DNA from: Salinisphaera sp.
Lineage (GTDB): Bacteria > Pseudomonadota > Gammaproteobacteria > Nevskiales > Salinisphaeraceae
DNA: 64,000 nt
Direction: 5' to 3'
Assembly (NCBI GenBank): GCA_027858915.1
Contig: JAQIBT010000088.1
Location: forward strand, 44,083 to 108,082
The position numbers were made by a program, and so were the translations under genes. Shown here in pieces: positions 19,328-28,372 of this stretch (position 1 is the first letter of the stretch; each line of letters starts with the position of its first letter). The notes under the pieces were generated by a model that saw only the letters and a program-made list of their open reading frames with translations, had not been told where the DNA came from and searched no databases.

Positions 19328-19404
19328 TCGGAGCGTGCGGACAGGTATAGCCACCGGCGTCGATCCAAGGCATCTTTGCCACATGATCTTGAACTGGCGA
19401 ATAA

Positions 19405-19956
19405 ATGCCTACTGAAGAACAGCGGCTGGCCATGCAGGGCGCATGGAAATTTCGTGGTGGCGAGCGGCCATCGTTTGCGGCCACGCCCCGAGCCGGTCAG
19501 GAATCGGTCTGGGATTATCCACGCCCGCCGATCCTTGAAGCCTGCACCCGGCACGTCCAGGTGCGTCTGGGCAATCGTCTGATCGGCGACAGCCGGCGTG
19601 CCCAGCGGCTGCTTGAAACCGCGAGCCCACCGACGTTCTATATACCCCCAGAAGACGTCGACCAAACGACGCTGGAAGCGGCTCGCGGCGGCTCTTTCTG
19701 CGAGTGGAAAGGCCGGGCGCGCTACTGGAATGTCGTGGCCGATGATCGCCGAGTCGAACAGGCGGCTTGGGACTACCCTGAAGCCGGCGGTGAGTTTGCT
19801 GCCATCGCAGGTTGGCTTGCGTTCTATCCCGTCTACCTCGATTGCAGCGTTGACGGGGAGCCGGTGCGTGCGCAGCCGGGGGGGTTCTACGGCGGCTGGG
19901 TGACCGACGATATTGTCGGCCCGTTCAAGGGTGAACCGGGTACAGGCAGCTGGTAA
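19405..19956 (+). CDS. DUF427 domain protein
   Basis: A 183-residue protein with the DUF427 pattern: VWDYPRPPILEACTRHVQVRLGN, the middle TFYIPPEDV, then SFCEWKGRARYW and AWDYPEAGGEF. DUF427 proteins are small beta-rich cytoplasmic proteins of unknown biochemical role, frequent in soil and marine bacteria. The ATG at 19405 is 77 nt after the Usp stop, so it may be read with that operon. No membrane segment or signal peptide is present. Confidence 0.85.
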   Translation: MPTEEQRLAMQGAWKFRGGERPSFAATPRAGQESVWDYPRPPILEACTRHVQVRLGNRLIGDSRRAQRLLETASPPTFYIPPEDVDQTTLEAARGGSFCEWKGRARYWNVVADDRRVEQAAWDYPEAGGEFAAIAGWLAFYPVYLDCSVDGEPVRAQPGGFYGGWVTDDIVGPFKGEPGTGSW

Positions 19957-20027
19957 CCGACCGTCTGATGCGAGGCATGAGCCGGGTGGGGTAGGCTGGG
20001 CGCCTGATTCACGAATGCGATGTGCCC

Positions 20028-20759
20028 ATGGATGATCTGACTCACCGCGTAGCGCTTGTCACCGGCGGTTCACGCGGTATTGGCGCCGGTAGCGCCGTGG
20101 CGCTGGCTCGCGCGGGCTGCGATGTCGCGATCGGCTACCACACCAGCGCGCAAGCTGCCGAAGTAGTTGCCGAACAGATTCGTCAGACCGGCCATCGCGC
20201 TGTGGCCATAGCAGCCGACATGGCCGACGATCAGGCGGCAGAAACGCTTGTCGCCGCGACCGAAAAGCAGCTTGGCCCGGTCGATGTGCTAGTCAACAAT
20301 GCCGGAATCAACCCAATCTATCCGCTCGAGGAGATCGATCTCGCGCGCTGGAACGAAACGCTCCAGATCAATCTGACATCGTCGTTTGCCGTAGCGCAGC
20401 GAGTGATTCCCAGCATGCGCAAGCGCGGCTGGGGGCGCCTCATCATGATGTCATCCGTCGCCGCGCAGCTTGGCGGGGTGATCGGCCCGCACTATGCCGC
20501 CAGCAAGGCCGGCCAGCTTGGCCTGATGCGCAGCTACGCAAGACTGCTGGCTGGTACCGGTATCACGTCGAATGCCATCGCCCCGGCACTGATCGAGACG
20601 GACATGATCATGCACAACGACCGTATCACCCCGGAGCTGATCCCACTCGGACGTTTTGGCAAGGTGGACGAGATCGCAGAGCTGGTGGTGCACCTCGCCG
20701 CCAACGGCTACATCACGGGCCAGACCATGAACGTCAACGGCGGCATGTATATGAGCTGA
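20028..20759 (+). CDS. SDR-family oxidoreductase (FabG-like)
   Basis: A 243-residue short-chain dehydrogenase. The cofactor motif VTGGSRGIGAGSA is at the N-terminus, NNAG in VDVLVNNAGINPIY, the catalytic Ser in MMSSVAAQLGG and YxxxK as YAASKAG; the end, GYITGQTMNVNGGMYMS, is typical of 3-oxoacyl-[ACP] reductase-like SDRs. It would use NAD(P)H, but being outside a fatty-acid cluster it is more likely a catabolic or detoxifying carbonyl reductase than the essential FabG. I use ATG 20028; GTG 20022 is in frame two codons earlier. Neither has a clear ribosome site. Confidence 0.85.
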   Translation: MDDLTHRVALVTGGSRGIGAGSAVALARAGCDVAIGYHTSAQAAEVVAEQIRQTGHRAVAIAADMADDQAAETLVAATEKQLGPVDVLVNNAGINPIYPLEEIDLARWNETLQINLTSSFAVAQRVIPSMRKRGWGRLIMMSSVAAQLGGVIGPHYAASKAGQLGLMRSYARLLAGTGITSNAIAPALIETDMIMHNDRITPELIPLGRFGKVDEIAELVVHLAANGYITGQTMNVNGGMYMS

Positions 20760-20837
20760 TTCTGTCGCTGCGGGCATTTACCTGCGTGATACAACAGGCG
20801 TAGGTTGGGCATACAGACTTACCCTGGAGAAAATCGT

Positions 20838-21217
20838 ATGCCATCTGCATCCAACCGTGGCGTCGGCTATGTCGACATGGGCGGCTGGGTCGGTGGGCAG
20901 GCCGAATACGTGATGGTGCCGTATGCCGATTTCCAGCTTCTGGTCTTTCCCGACAAGGCACAGGCCATGGAGAAGATTCTCGATCTCACCATGTTGTCGG
21001 ATATCTTCCCCACAGGTTTTCACGGGTGTGTGACGGCCGGCGTCGGCCCGGGTTCTACGGTTTATATCGCCGGCGCCGGCCCGGTGGGCCTGGCAGCGAC
21101 TATAGCAAAAGCCGTTAATGTACAGACCATTAGTCTGGACAGGCGCCCGAGGGCTACGCAGATTTCGACAGCGGGGTAGCCAAGAAATTCGTCATCGATC
21201 CGCATGGCGTGCTGTAA
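20838..21217 (+). pseudogene. fdhA: Collapsed glutathione-independent formaldehyde dehydrogenase remnant
   Basis: Three short pieces of one zinc-dependent dehydrogenase (FdhA family, normally about 400 residues) are joined in about 126 codons. The start MPSASNRGV matches the family N-terminus but runs straight into GYVDMGGWVGGQAEYVMVPYADF, normally near residue 150, so the catalytic zinc region is gone. After the cofactor motif (YIAGAGPVGLAA) the text jumps to VNVQTISLD, near residue 360 of the family. One base is then missing: in the next frame, APEGYADFDSGVAKKFVIDPHGVL completes the usual C-terminus to TAA 21217. A ribosome site (CTGGAG) remains before ATG 20838. The product cannot be active. 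Confidence 0.85.
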
Positions 21218-21420
21218 CGCCGATTAAAGCCCGTGGTTACGCCGCGCGACCTGTCCGATCGCTGAGAGGCGTACCCACGGTTATTGGCTGGTAGCACATC
21301 AGTCCTGTCGATAATCGGATTCAATTATCATGGCTAAATAACTGAAAATAGAATGGTTAAATAACCGTATTCATACAATGCATGCGCGCGACCAACAAGG
21401 TCGGCGTTCTGAAATAGCTG

Positions 21421-21867
21421 TCACATATCCTCGACCTGATCGATATAGGCCTCGTAACCTTCGGATTTCATTGATTCTCGGGGAATGAATCGCAATGACG
21501 CGCTGTTGATGCAGTAGCGCAGGCCGCCGCGATCGCTCGGGCCGTCGGGAAAGACATGGCCGAGATGGCTGTCACCGTCGGCCGACCGGACTTCCGTCCG
21601 CGTCATGCCGTGAGACTGATCCTGCAGCTCGCTGACGTGTCGAGGCTCGATCGGCTTGGTGAAGCTGGGCCAACCACAGCCGGATTCGTATTTGTCTGAC
21701 GAGGCGAATAGCGGCTCGCCGGATACGATGTCCACGTAGATGCCGGCTTGCTTGTTGTTTAGATATTCGCCGGTACCCGGTGCTTCGGTGCCGCTTTCCT
21801 GCGTTACGCGGTACTGCTCGGCGGTAAGACGCGAGATGGCGTCCGGGTCCTTCTGGTAGTTACTCAT
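21421..21867 (-). CDS. msrB: Peptide-methionine (R)-S-oxide reductase
   Basis: A 148-residue cytoplasmic repair enzyme reducing methionine-R-sulphoxide. Family text: [40 protein letters not shown] and the catalytic [11 protein letters not shown] with the reactive cysteine near residue 119. The two CxxC pairs that bind structural zinc in many MsrB proteins are absent, so this is the zinc-free type; the cysteine in GCGWPSF is the candidate resolving residue. It ends near the formaldehyde dehydrogenase remnant and stands alone. Confidence 0.95.
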   Translation of the reverse strand: MSNYQKDPDAISRLTAEQYRVTQESGTEAPGTGEYLNNKQAGIYVDIVSGEPLFASSDKYESGCGWPSFTKPIEPRHVSELQDQSHGMTRTEVRSADGDSHLGHVFPDGPSDRGGLRYCINSASLRFIPRESMKSEGYEAYIDQVEDM

Positions 21868-21971
21868 GGTTATCCTCGCTTGAGATGCCTATGTGTCGGG
21901 CTATGTGTTGGAAGTGATGTGTATTGGCGGGGAATCAAGCATCAGCGTGCGGGGTCTGCTGAGTGTCGGAC

Positions 21972-22097
21972 TCATCCAGCGGCCGGTTGTAGCGTACTCA
22001 GTCGATTGTCCTTCACGCCGCCGGCCGGGGCGATCAGCGCAATGCGCCCAGCCAGTGGGCGCAGGACGTCGACGAGACCGGCCAGCGGCGCGCTCAT
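21972..22097 (-). pseudogene. Possible gene fragment (dehydrogenase-like) behind yhaN
   Basis: A 41-codon minus-strand frame starts at ATG 22097, just after the yhaN stop. Its middle, LVDVLRPLAGRIALIAPAGG, reads like the end of the cofactor domain of zinc-type alcohol dehydrogenases or like the start of an LD-carboxypeptidase; I cannot separate these by eye. The frame then stops, and the +1 frame stays open for another 18 codons. It may be a remnant of a deleted gene or chance. Confidence 0.25.
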
Positions 22098-22107
22098 GGC
22101 CTGGATG

Positions 22108-25100
22108 TCAGAGATCGTGGGTGCGTACGCGCGTGCCCAGCCGTTCAACGGCCATGTCACGCAGATGCTGATGATGAGTGAAGAACAGAACCTGGGTTTT
22201 CTCTGCCAGGCCAGCCAGCGCGTCGAGGCCGGCCATGGCGCGGTCGTCGTCGAAGTTGATGAACAGGTCGTCCGCGACGACGGGCAGGGGCGTGGCACGC
22301 TCCAGATAATCCTCGATCGCGGCGATACGCAGCGCGAGATACAGCTGGTCGCGCGTGCCTTCGCTCATACCGGGCGGGGCGACACGAGAGCCGTCGGCGC
22401 GCACGCCGACAATCTGCAGCTCGTCCTTGTCATCGAATTCCCCGGTCAGTCGCTCGACTGAACCGCCGGTGAGCTGGTTTATCAGGGCCGAGCCGCGCTC
22501 GATCAGCGGGCGCTGCTTATCCATGGCATAGCGTTGGCCAGCCCATTTGAGCAACAGGGCGGCGGTGCCAACCCGCAGGTAACGTTCGGCGGCGGCCTGC
22601 ATATCAGCCAGGGCGGTCTGGCGTTGGGCCGCTGCGGTCACCGCGCGATCGTCGCCGCCAATAGCCTCGAACGCGGCCCGGGCTTCGTTGCGGGCGTCAC
22701 GGGCGGGGCCGATCTCAGTGTCGAGATCGGCAAGCTGATCCGCCAGTGCATCGATCTGTTCGCGCAGGGTGTCGAGGTTGCTGGCCTCCACGGCCGCAAT
22801 GAGATCGTCGATCGACTGGCCGTCGCCCTGGTCGGTCAGCGTGTCTGCCGTCGCGGTCTGTTCAAGAACGAGTGCGTGGCGCCGCTCGGCGTGGCGGATG
22901 ACCGTTTCGAGTGCTTCCGGCCCGGCCACGCCGGCCTGGCGGCAGAGTGCTTCGATACGGCGTTCGGCCTCGGCGCGCGTGGCTTCGTGCTCGGCGATCC
23001 GTTGACGATGGGCCGCGCGGTCGGCCTCGCGGGTCTGGCGTCTTTCGTACTGCGACCGGGCCTCACGCAGCGCCGTAGTCAGCCGTTGCACGGTCTGCTC
23101 GCCGGATTCGTTGTAACCGGGCGTGCGGCCCGTGGCCTCGAGTACATGAGCGAGCTGGGATTCGAAACGCCTCTGGCGGGCCAGTAGATCGCGGTGTTCG
23201 GCAGCGCATTCGCGAGCGCGCCGGGCATGTTCGCGCCCGGCTTCGAGCACATTGAGCGCGGCTTGGCCGGCCGCAGCGTCGAGACTGGAATCGAGCCCCA
23301 GTTGGGTGATCGCAGCGGTCCAATCCTGTTGCCAGTCGGCGTATGCAGTCTCGGCCTGCTCATATTCGGCGCGTAACTTGCCAAGGCGGCTGACCGGTTC
23401 GCTGCGCTCGTGGGCGATGCGCTGCTGTTCGTCGCGACGGCGATTCTCACGATCCACGAGTTGGCGCGCGCGTTCGATGAGTACGGCTAGCGGGGCGTCA
23501 GCGACCTGTATCTGGTCGATGCCGAGCGCGACAAGATGGGGCTGTGCGTGCTGGCGATGCGCTGACATACGCGCGGCGAGGTCGTCGTGGGCGGCGACGG
23601 CATCGACGCGATCGGATCGGGTGGCCAGCACGGCGTCACGCCGATCGAGCCAGTCGCGCATGGCGCTCGGGCTGGTCGGTTCGAGATCGGCGTTCAGCCA
23701 GAGCGCGTTCCACTCGACCTGCAGGCCGTCGGCACGGGCTTTCGCGACGTCGCGACGCGCCACGGCCTGTGCGAGCGCCTGTTCGCGTTCGGCCACATGG
23801 CGCTGACGCTCGGCGTCCTGGGCGATCGCTTCGGCATGATCGAAGCGGGCGTCGGCGAGTTCGTCGGCGTCTTTCGACATGTGCTCGAAGGCTTCGACCG
23901 GATTCTGTCGGGCAGCCGCGTCGAGCAGGTCTGGGCCGGCCGGGTCGAACAGATCGCGTTCGCGCTGTTGGACGTAGCGACGGCGCACGAGCTGCCAGCA
24001 GCGATCGCGCCTTGCGCGCGTCGTCGTCAGCGCTTCGGCGCTGGGCAGGTGGTCGTCGGCGCGGCGCCGGGCCAAGGCATCGCGGGCGCGCTCGACTTCG
24101 TCGGTCAGTTCGTCCGCCCGCTGCTGATGACGGTTGCGGGCATCGCCCGCCTCGGCCATATCGGCCTCGAACTGGTCCACACGATCACGAGCCGGCACGT
24201 CCAGCGTAGCCAGCGTATCGCCGTCGGCTACGGTGGGTTCAAGCGCCGCCAGCCGGCGGGCGATATCGCGATCCAGCTGATCGACGTTCGCCTGGGCATT
24301 GCGCTGTTCGGATTCGAGATCGCCTTCGCGGCCAGTGGCGGCCAGCCAGGCCTCGAGCGCCGCGGTATCGGCGGCCCTACCCAGGGCTTCGGACTCAGCG
24401 GCGAGCCGCGTGTCGGCCGCGCTCGCTGCCTCCAGATTGCTCGCAGCGTGCTGCACGCTCTGGCGACGTGTGGCGTCGTCTGCCACCAGCCGGCGAGCAT
24501 GGGCAAGGGCGGCGGCGGTCGGCCATTCGGCGTTCTCGTTCGTCCAGCCAAGTTCGGCGCGGTCATGGGCGAGCGCACTGGCCAGATGTGCCTGTTCGCG
24601 ATCGATCTCGGCGATACGCTCGCGATCGGCGGCGATCTGGCCACGGTGTTCGGCCAGGCGCTCGATCGGCTCACTGGCCTCACGCAGCGCCAGGTCATCG
24701 CTAAGCGTATCGATCTCGGCGGTGACCTGGCCGATCTGATCCTGGATCGATTCGATGGCCACGCGGGTGGAGCCGATCGTCTCGCGCGCCTGCTCGAACG
24801 TCGGTCGGGCTCCGGCATCGAGCGTGGGTATCTCGCTTAGTTCCGCCAGTGTGGCCGCAATCTCACGATAGCGGCGCGCCGGCTGTGCGACGCGGCGAAT
24901 GCGTTCGAGTTCGCGCCATTGATGGCTCGCCGCGCGGCGGCGTTCGGCCAGTTCTTCGTACCGGGCCTCGGCGCTCTCGAATGCTTCGCGCTTGCGCTGC
25001 CAGTCACCGACCGTGACTTCGTGTTCAAGGATGGCTGCGTCGGCGGTCTTGAGCCGGGACTCGGCCTGGTAATAGCGCCGGTTCTGTGATGCATTGGGTG

Positions 25101-25623
25101 ACCACAAGCCGTCGGCTTCGGCCACCAGCCGCGCGCGCTCGGCCAGCACGTCGGCCAGCCCCGAGCCGGCGGACAACAGGGCGGTATCAGCGTTGGCATC
25201 GGCAGCAGCCAGCGTTTTGCCGCCTGCGCGCAGGCCCTGGTGGTCGAGGCTGAACATGCGGGTGAAGAACGCCCGGTCCGCGCCGGCGAGCTGGCGTTCG
25301 AGATCGCTTTCCAGTCCGCTTGCGGCTTCGCCGTCCGCGGCCAGCAGCGTGTTCTTGCGGCCTTTCTTGCGGATCGCCTCGATCTCGGCCTCGTCGGCTT
25401 GGACACGGGCGCCGATACGCAGGGCGCTGTAGGCGTGCCGGAAGTTCAGCGGCGTCTGGGCGGGAAAACCGAACAGGAAATCGCCGATCGCGCTGCGGGC
25501 GGTGGATTTACCGGCCTCGTTGGCGCCAAAGACCAGTTGCAGATCGGTGTCATCCGGCGCGAAGGCCAGTTGCCGATCCGTAAAATGGCCGTAGGCCAGC
25601 AGATGGAGTGAGGCAAATCTCAC
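22108..25623 (-). CDS. yhaN: SMC/Rad50-like AAA ATPase (YhaN family)
   Basis: A 1171-residue coiled-coil ATPase. The N-terminal Walker A is VFGANEAGKSTARSA (about residue 35); the middle is dominated by charged heptad-rich coils; the C-terminus has an ABC signature (MSEGTRDQLYLALR) and Walker B (PLPVVADDLFINFDDDRA) followed by FFTHHQHL. That is the Rad50/SbcC layout, but no CxxC zinc hook is visible in the coil, as in YhaN proteins. It overlaps the nuclease gene by 4 nt (ATGA), so the two are coupled and should form a YhaO-YhaN complex acting on DNA ends. The biological role of the YhaN type is less settled than that of SbcCD. Confidence 0.85.
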   Translation of the reverse strand: MRFASLHLLAYGHFTDRQLAFAPDDTDLQLVFGANEAGKSTARSAIGDFLFGFPAQTPLNFRHAYSALRIGARVQADEAEIEAIRKKGRKNTLLAADGEAASGLESDLERQLAGADRAFFTRMFSLDHQGLRAGGKTLAAADANADTALLSAGSGLADVLAERARLVAEADGLWSPNASQNRRYYQAESRLKTADAAILEHEVTVGDWQRKREAFESAEARYEELAERRRAASHQWRELERIRRVAQPARRYREIAATLAELSEIPTLDAGARPTFEQARETIGSTRVAIESIQDQIGQVTAEIDTLSDDLALREASEPIERLAEHRGQIAADRERIAEIDREQAHLASALAHDRAELGWTNENAEWPTAAALAHARRLVADDATRRQSVQHAASNLEAASAADTRLAAESEALGRAADTAALEAWLAATGREGDLESEQRNAQANVDQLDRDIARRLAALEPTVADGDTLATLDVPARDRVDQFEADMAEAGDARNRHQQRADELTDEVERARDALARRRADDHLPSAEALTTTRARRDRCWQLVRRRYVQQRERDLFDPAGPDLLDAAARQNPVEAFEHMSKDADELADARFDHAEAIAQDAERQRHVAEREQALAQAVARRDVAKARADGLQVEWNALWLNADLEPTSPSAMRDWLDRRDAVLATRSDRVDAVAAHDDLAARMSAHRQHAQPHLVALGIDQIQVADAPLAVLIERARQLVDRENRRRDEQQRIAHERSEPVSRLGKLRAEYEQAETAYADWQQDWTAAITQLGLDSSLDAAAGQAALNVLEAGREHARRARECAAEHRDLLARQRRFESQLAHVLEATGRTPGYNESGEQTVQRLTTALREARSQYERRQTREADRAAHRQRIAEHEATRAEAERRIEALCRQAGVAGPEALETVIRHAERRHALVLEQTATADTLTDQGDGQSIDDLIAAVEASNLDTLREQIDALADQLADLDTEIGPARDARNEARAAFEAIGGDDRAVTAAAQRQTALADMQAAAERYLRVGTAALLLKWAGQRYAMDKQRPLIERGSALINQLTGGSVERLTGEFDDKDELQIVGVRADGSRVAPPGMSEGTRDQLYLALRIAAIEDYLERATPLPVVADDLFINFDDDRAMAGLDALAGLAEKTQVLFFTHHQHLRDMAVERLGTRVRTHDL

Positions 25624-26894
25624 GAGGCGTCCTCGGCGGCGAGCCGTGAGAGCAGATAATCGCTGGCGCCGTTGATCAGCGCGGCCGTATCACCGTCGAT
25701 CGCGGCGCGTAGCAACGGATCGTCCGCCGACTCGCGAATCTCGTGCGGCAGGCGTTCGGCGAGGCGCCGGATATCCTTTTCGATCATCTCGCGGATATCC
25801 GGGTCATCGGCCGCCTCGTCGAGCAGACGCTGCATCTCGCCCAGCGCGTCCTGGCGCTCACGGCGAGTGGCGGCAGCGACTGTCGGCGCGGTGCCCAGCT
25901 TGATCTTCTCGACGTAGACCTGGGCCGAACCCACTCCAGCGGCTGCGGCACGAGCCTCGGCCAGCAGGCGCTCGGGCGCAGCGATCAGTTGATCGTGCAG
26001 ATCGGTGGTCCCGGTCAGGCGCAGCCGGATCGCCAGCAGACGCCCGTCGGCGGCCTCGACGCTGGCTTCGACAGCACCACGCATGGCAGCGAGCACGTCA
26101 TTGAAATCCTCGGCGGACGAGATATCCACGGCGCTGTCCGCCCACCGGGCGACGTCGCAGTGGATCGCTTGCAGCTCGGCAACGCGCCCGCCCTCGACCA
26201 CGACCTCGTAGGCACTCTTGGCGCCGGTCTCGCGGATCGAGCGGCCCTGCAGATTGCCCGAAAAAACCACGTGTGGATGCTCGGCCAGCACTTCCGCGCC
26301 GTGCACGTGGCCAAGCGCCCAGTAGTCGTAGCCCTTGGCGGTGAGCTCATCCAGCGAGCAGGGCGCGTAGTTGGCATGGCCGTCGCGCCCGCCGAGCGCG
26401 GTGTGCAGCAGGCCGATGTTGAAGCAGCCGCCCACCGGCGCCGGATAGCCGGGCACCAGGTTGTGGGTCACTGCGCGTTCGGCGTAGCTCACGCCGTGCA
26501 GGGCCACGTCGAATGCCTCGACGGTTTTCGTCTCGGCCGCCTCGTGCGAAAAGACATGCACGTTGCCCGGCAGGCTCAGGCTGCGCGTCATCTGGTTCTG
26601 GGCGTCGTGGTTGCCGTGGATCAGATAGACCGGAATCTCGGCTGAGGCCAGTCGGTTCATCTGACGCACAAAGAACACGCCGGTCTGATAGTCGCGCCAG
26701 TCGCCGTCGTAGAGATCGCCGGCGATGATCAGAAAATCCACGGCCCGTTCGATGGCCGCGTCTACCAAGGCCGTGAGCGCCTCGCGGGTGGCCAGTCGCA
26801 GCCGCTCGGCCACGCCGGGCACGTCTTCGGACAACCCGCGCATGGGGCTGTCCAGATGAACATCGGCGGCGTGAATGAATCGAAACGAGCTCAA
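25620..26894 (-). CDS. yhaO: Mre11/SbcD-like DNA exonuclease (YhaO family)
   Basis: A 424-residue calcineurin-type phosphoesterase. All metal-binding motifs are visible: FIHAADVHLDSPM (DxH), IIAGDLYDGDW (GDxxD), LIHGNHDAQ (GNHD), an isolated H, and ALGHVHGAEVL (GHxH). The C-terminal 150 residues form a helical capping region. The start is TTG 26894, with no ATG before FRFIHAAD; the ribosome site is poor. Its stop overlaps the yhaN start by 4 nt. By analogy with Mre11-Rad50 it would process double-strand ends with manganese as cofactor; this is inference. Confidence 0.88.
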   Translation of the reverse strand: MSSFRFIHAADVHLDSPMRGLSEDVPGVAERLRLATREALTALVDAAIERAVDFLIIAGDLYDGDWRDYQTGVFFVRQMNRLASAEIPVYLIHGNHDAQNQMTRSLSLPGNVHVFSHEAAETKTVEAFDVALHGVSYAERAVTHNLVPGYPAPVGGCFNIGLLHTALGGRDGHANYAPCSLDELTAKGYDYWALGHVHGAEVLAEHPHVVFSGNLQGRSIRETGAKSAYEVVVEGGRVAELQAIHCDVARWADSAVDISSAEDFNDVLAAMRGAVEASVEAADGRLLAIRLRLTGTTDLHDQLIAAPERLLAEARAAAAGVGSAQVYVEKIKLGTAPTVAAATRRERQDALGEMQRLLDEAADDPDIREMIEKDIRRLAERLPHEIRESADDPLLRAAIDGDTAALINGASDYLLSRLAAEDAS

Positions 26895-27006
26895 AAGTGG
26901 CGGTTACCGGGTGGAGTCTGCTGGGCTGGCATATTACGGCCCGTTGCGGTGTTGCCGCCAACGTCAGCCTGACAGAAAGGAGGATTTTTACCACCAGGCA
27001 TCGGCA

Positions 27007-27954
27007 TCACGACCAGGGCAACTTGTCGAGATCGACGTTGCCGCCGGTGAGGATCACGCCGACGCGTTGACCGGCGAACTGCGGCTTGGCGGTGAGGATC
27101 GCTGCGAGCGCTACCGCGCAGGATGGCTCGATGATGATCTTCATCCGCTGCCAGACAAGGCGCATGGCAGAGACGATCTCCTGCTCGTCCACCGGCACGA
27201 TCCCGGCTACATGATCGCGCACGATCGGCCAGGTCAGGTCGCCCAATGAGGCCTTGAGCCCATCGGCGATGGTATCCGGCGCGTCGTTGTATTGCTGCGT
27301 CCCTGTGCCCAAAGAGCGAAACGCATCGTCAGCTGCGGCGGGTTCGCCGGCATATACCGATATATGGGGCGCGTAGTGTATGCAGGCGATTGCGGTACCG
27401 CTGATCAGGCCGCCGCCGCCGATTGGCGCGATAATGGTATCCAACTCGGATACATCTTCCAGCAGCTCGGCGGCACAACTGGCCTGGCCGGTAATCACAC
27501 GCATGTCGTTGTAGGGCGGCACGAATTCGGCGCCGCTTTTGGCGATAACGGCGTTCAGCGTCTCCTCGCGCGCGGCGTTGGTCGGTTTGCAGAACACGAT
27601 GTCGGCGCCGTAGTGGCGCACCGCTTCGATCTTGGGCCGCGGCGCGCTCTCCGGCATGACGACGGTCGCCGCGATGCCGCGACAGGCTGCGGCCCGCGCC
27701 AGTGCCTGGCCGTGGTTGCCGCTGGAGTGGGTGGCTACGCCCCGCAGGGCTTCGGCCTCGCTGAGAGACATCACGGCGTTGGTGGCGCCGCGCGCCTTGA
27801 AAGCACCGGTCTTCTGAAAATTCTCGCATTTGAAGAACAGCGAGGCATCGGCCATGTGACTCAGTGTGTCGCAGGTCAACACTGGCGTGCGATGGATCCA
27901 GGGCGCGATGCGCTCACGGGCGCTGGCAAGATCGGTTTCTGTTGGCAGGTTCAT
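27007..27954 (-). CDS. PLP-dependent serine/threonine dehydratase (serine racemase-like)
   Basis: A 315-residue fold-type II PLP enzyme. The Schiff-base lysine lies in FQKTGAFKARGATNAV near residue 55, SSGNHGQALA is the substrate/phosphate loop, and IGGGGLISGTA binds the cofactor phosphate. It lacks the C-terminal regulatory domain of IlvA, so it resembles the catabolic threonine/serine dehydratases, serine racemase or threo-3-hydroxyaspartate ammonia-lyases; which amino acid it uses is open. ATG 27954 is chosen because the family begins just before it; the frame runs up to 28017 with no ribosome site. Confidence 0.85.
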   Translation of the reverse strand: MNLPTETDLASARERIAPWIHRTPVLTCDTLSHMADASLFFKCENFQKTGAFKARGATNAVMSLSEAEALRGVATHSSGNHGQALARAAACRGIAATVVMPESAPRPKIEAVRHYGADIVFCKPTNAAREETLNAVIAKSGAEFVPPYNDMRVITGQASCAAELLEDVSELDTIIAPIGGGGLISGTAIACIHYAPHISVYAGEPAAADDAFRSLGTGTQQYNDAPDTIADGLKASLGDLTWPIVRDHVAGIVPVDEQEIVSAMRLVWQRMKIIIEPSCAVALAAILTAKPQFAGQRVGVILTGGNVDLDKLPWS

Positions 27955-28078
27955 GAGAGATCTGTCGAGCGGTGAAGGAATTGGCATACTGCCATTACTG
28001 CAAGGATCGGTTGCCATATACGAGCGGAAAAGCGGCTCGCAGCGCTGACCAGATCATCACTCTACGGGAGACACGCTC

Positions 28079-28276
28079 TTGATTCGCTACGTCTGTGAAG
28101 TCGCCGACCACGAATATGTCGTCGAGGCCGATACGCCGGAACAAGGCGCGCGCAAGGCGGCCCAGAGACAGGCGCGCAAGGACGGCCCCGGCACTTATAC
28201 GGTCAATGTGGCAGAAGCCACCGACTACGATCTGCCGTTGATCGCGGGAGAGGATTACCGAGTCACAGTCGATTGA
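28079..28276 (+). CDS. Small hypothetical protein
   Basis: A 65-residue soluble acidic protein I do not recognise. It opens MIRYVCEVADHEYVVEAD and contains one Lys/Arg/Gln-rich helix (ARKAAQRQARKDG). The start is TTG 28079 with GGGAGA at good spacing, and codon use is like the neighbours, so I take it as real. It lies between the divergent dehydratase gene and trpS, about 96 nt before the trpS start, and may be transcribed with trpS. Confidence 0.55.
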   Translation: MIRYVCEVADHEYVVEADTPEQGARKAAQRQARKDGPGTYTVNVAEATDYDLPLIAGEDYRVTVD

Positions 28277-28372
28277 TACGCCGGCGTTTGGTCGCCGCCA
28301 TCTATATCGTCCGGCCGGGCTTTTTGCGTATACTCCGGGCGGCATACTTATTGCTACAGGGAAATCCAACGC

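Noticed and set aside
23587..24840. 417-codon plus-strand frame inside yhaN
   Set aside because: It is the complement of the coiled-coil region; the yhaN frame has Walker A, signature and Walker B motifs in order.
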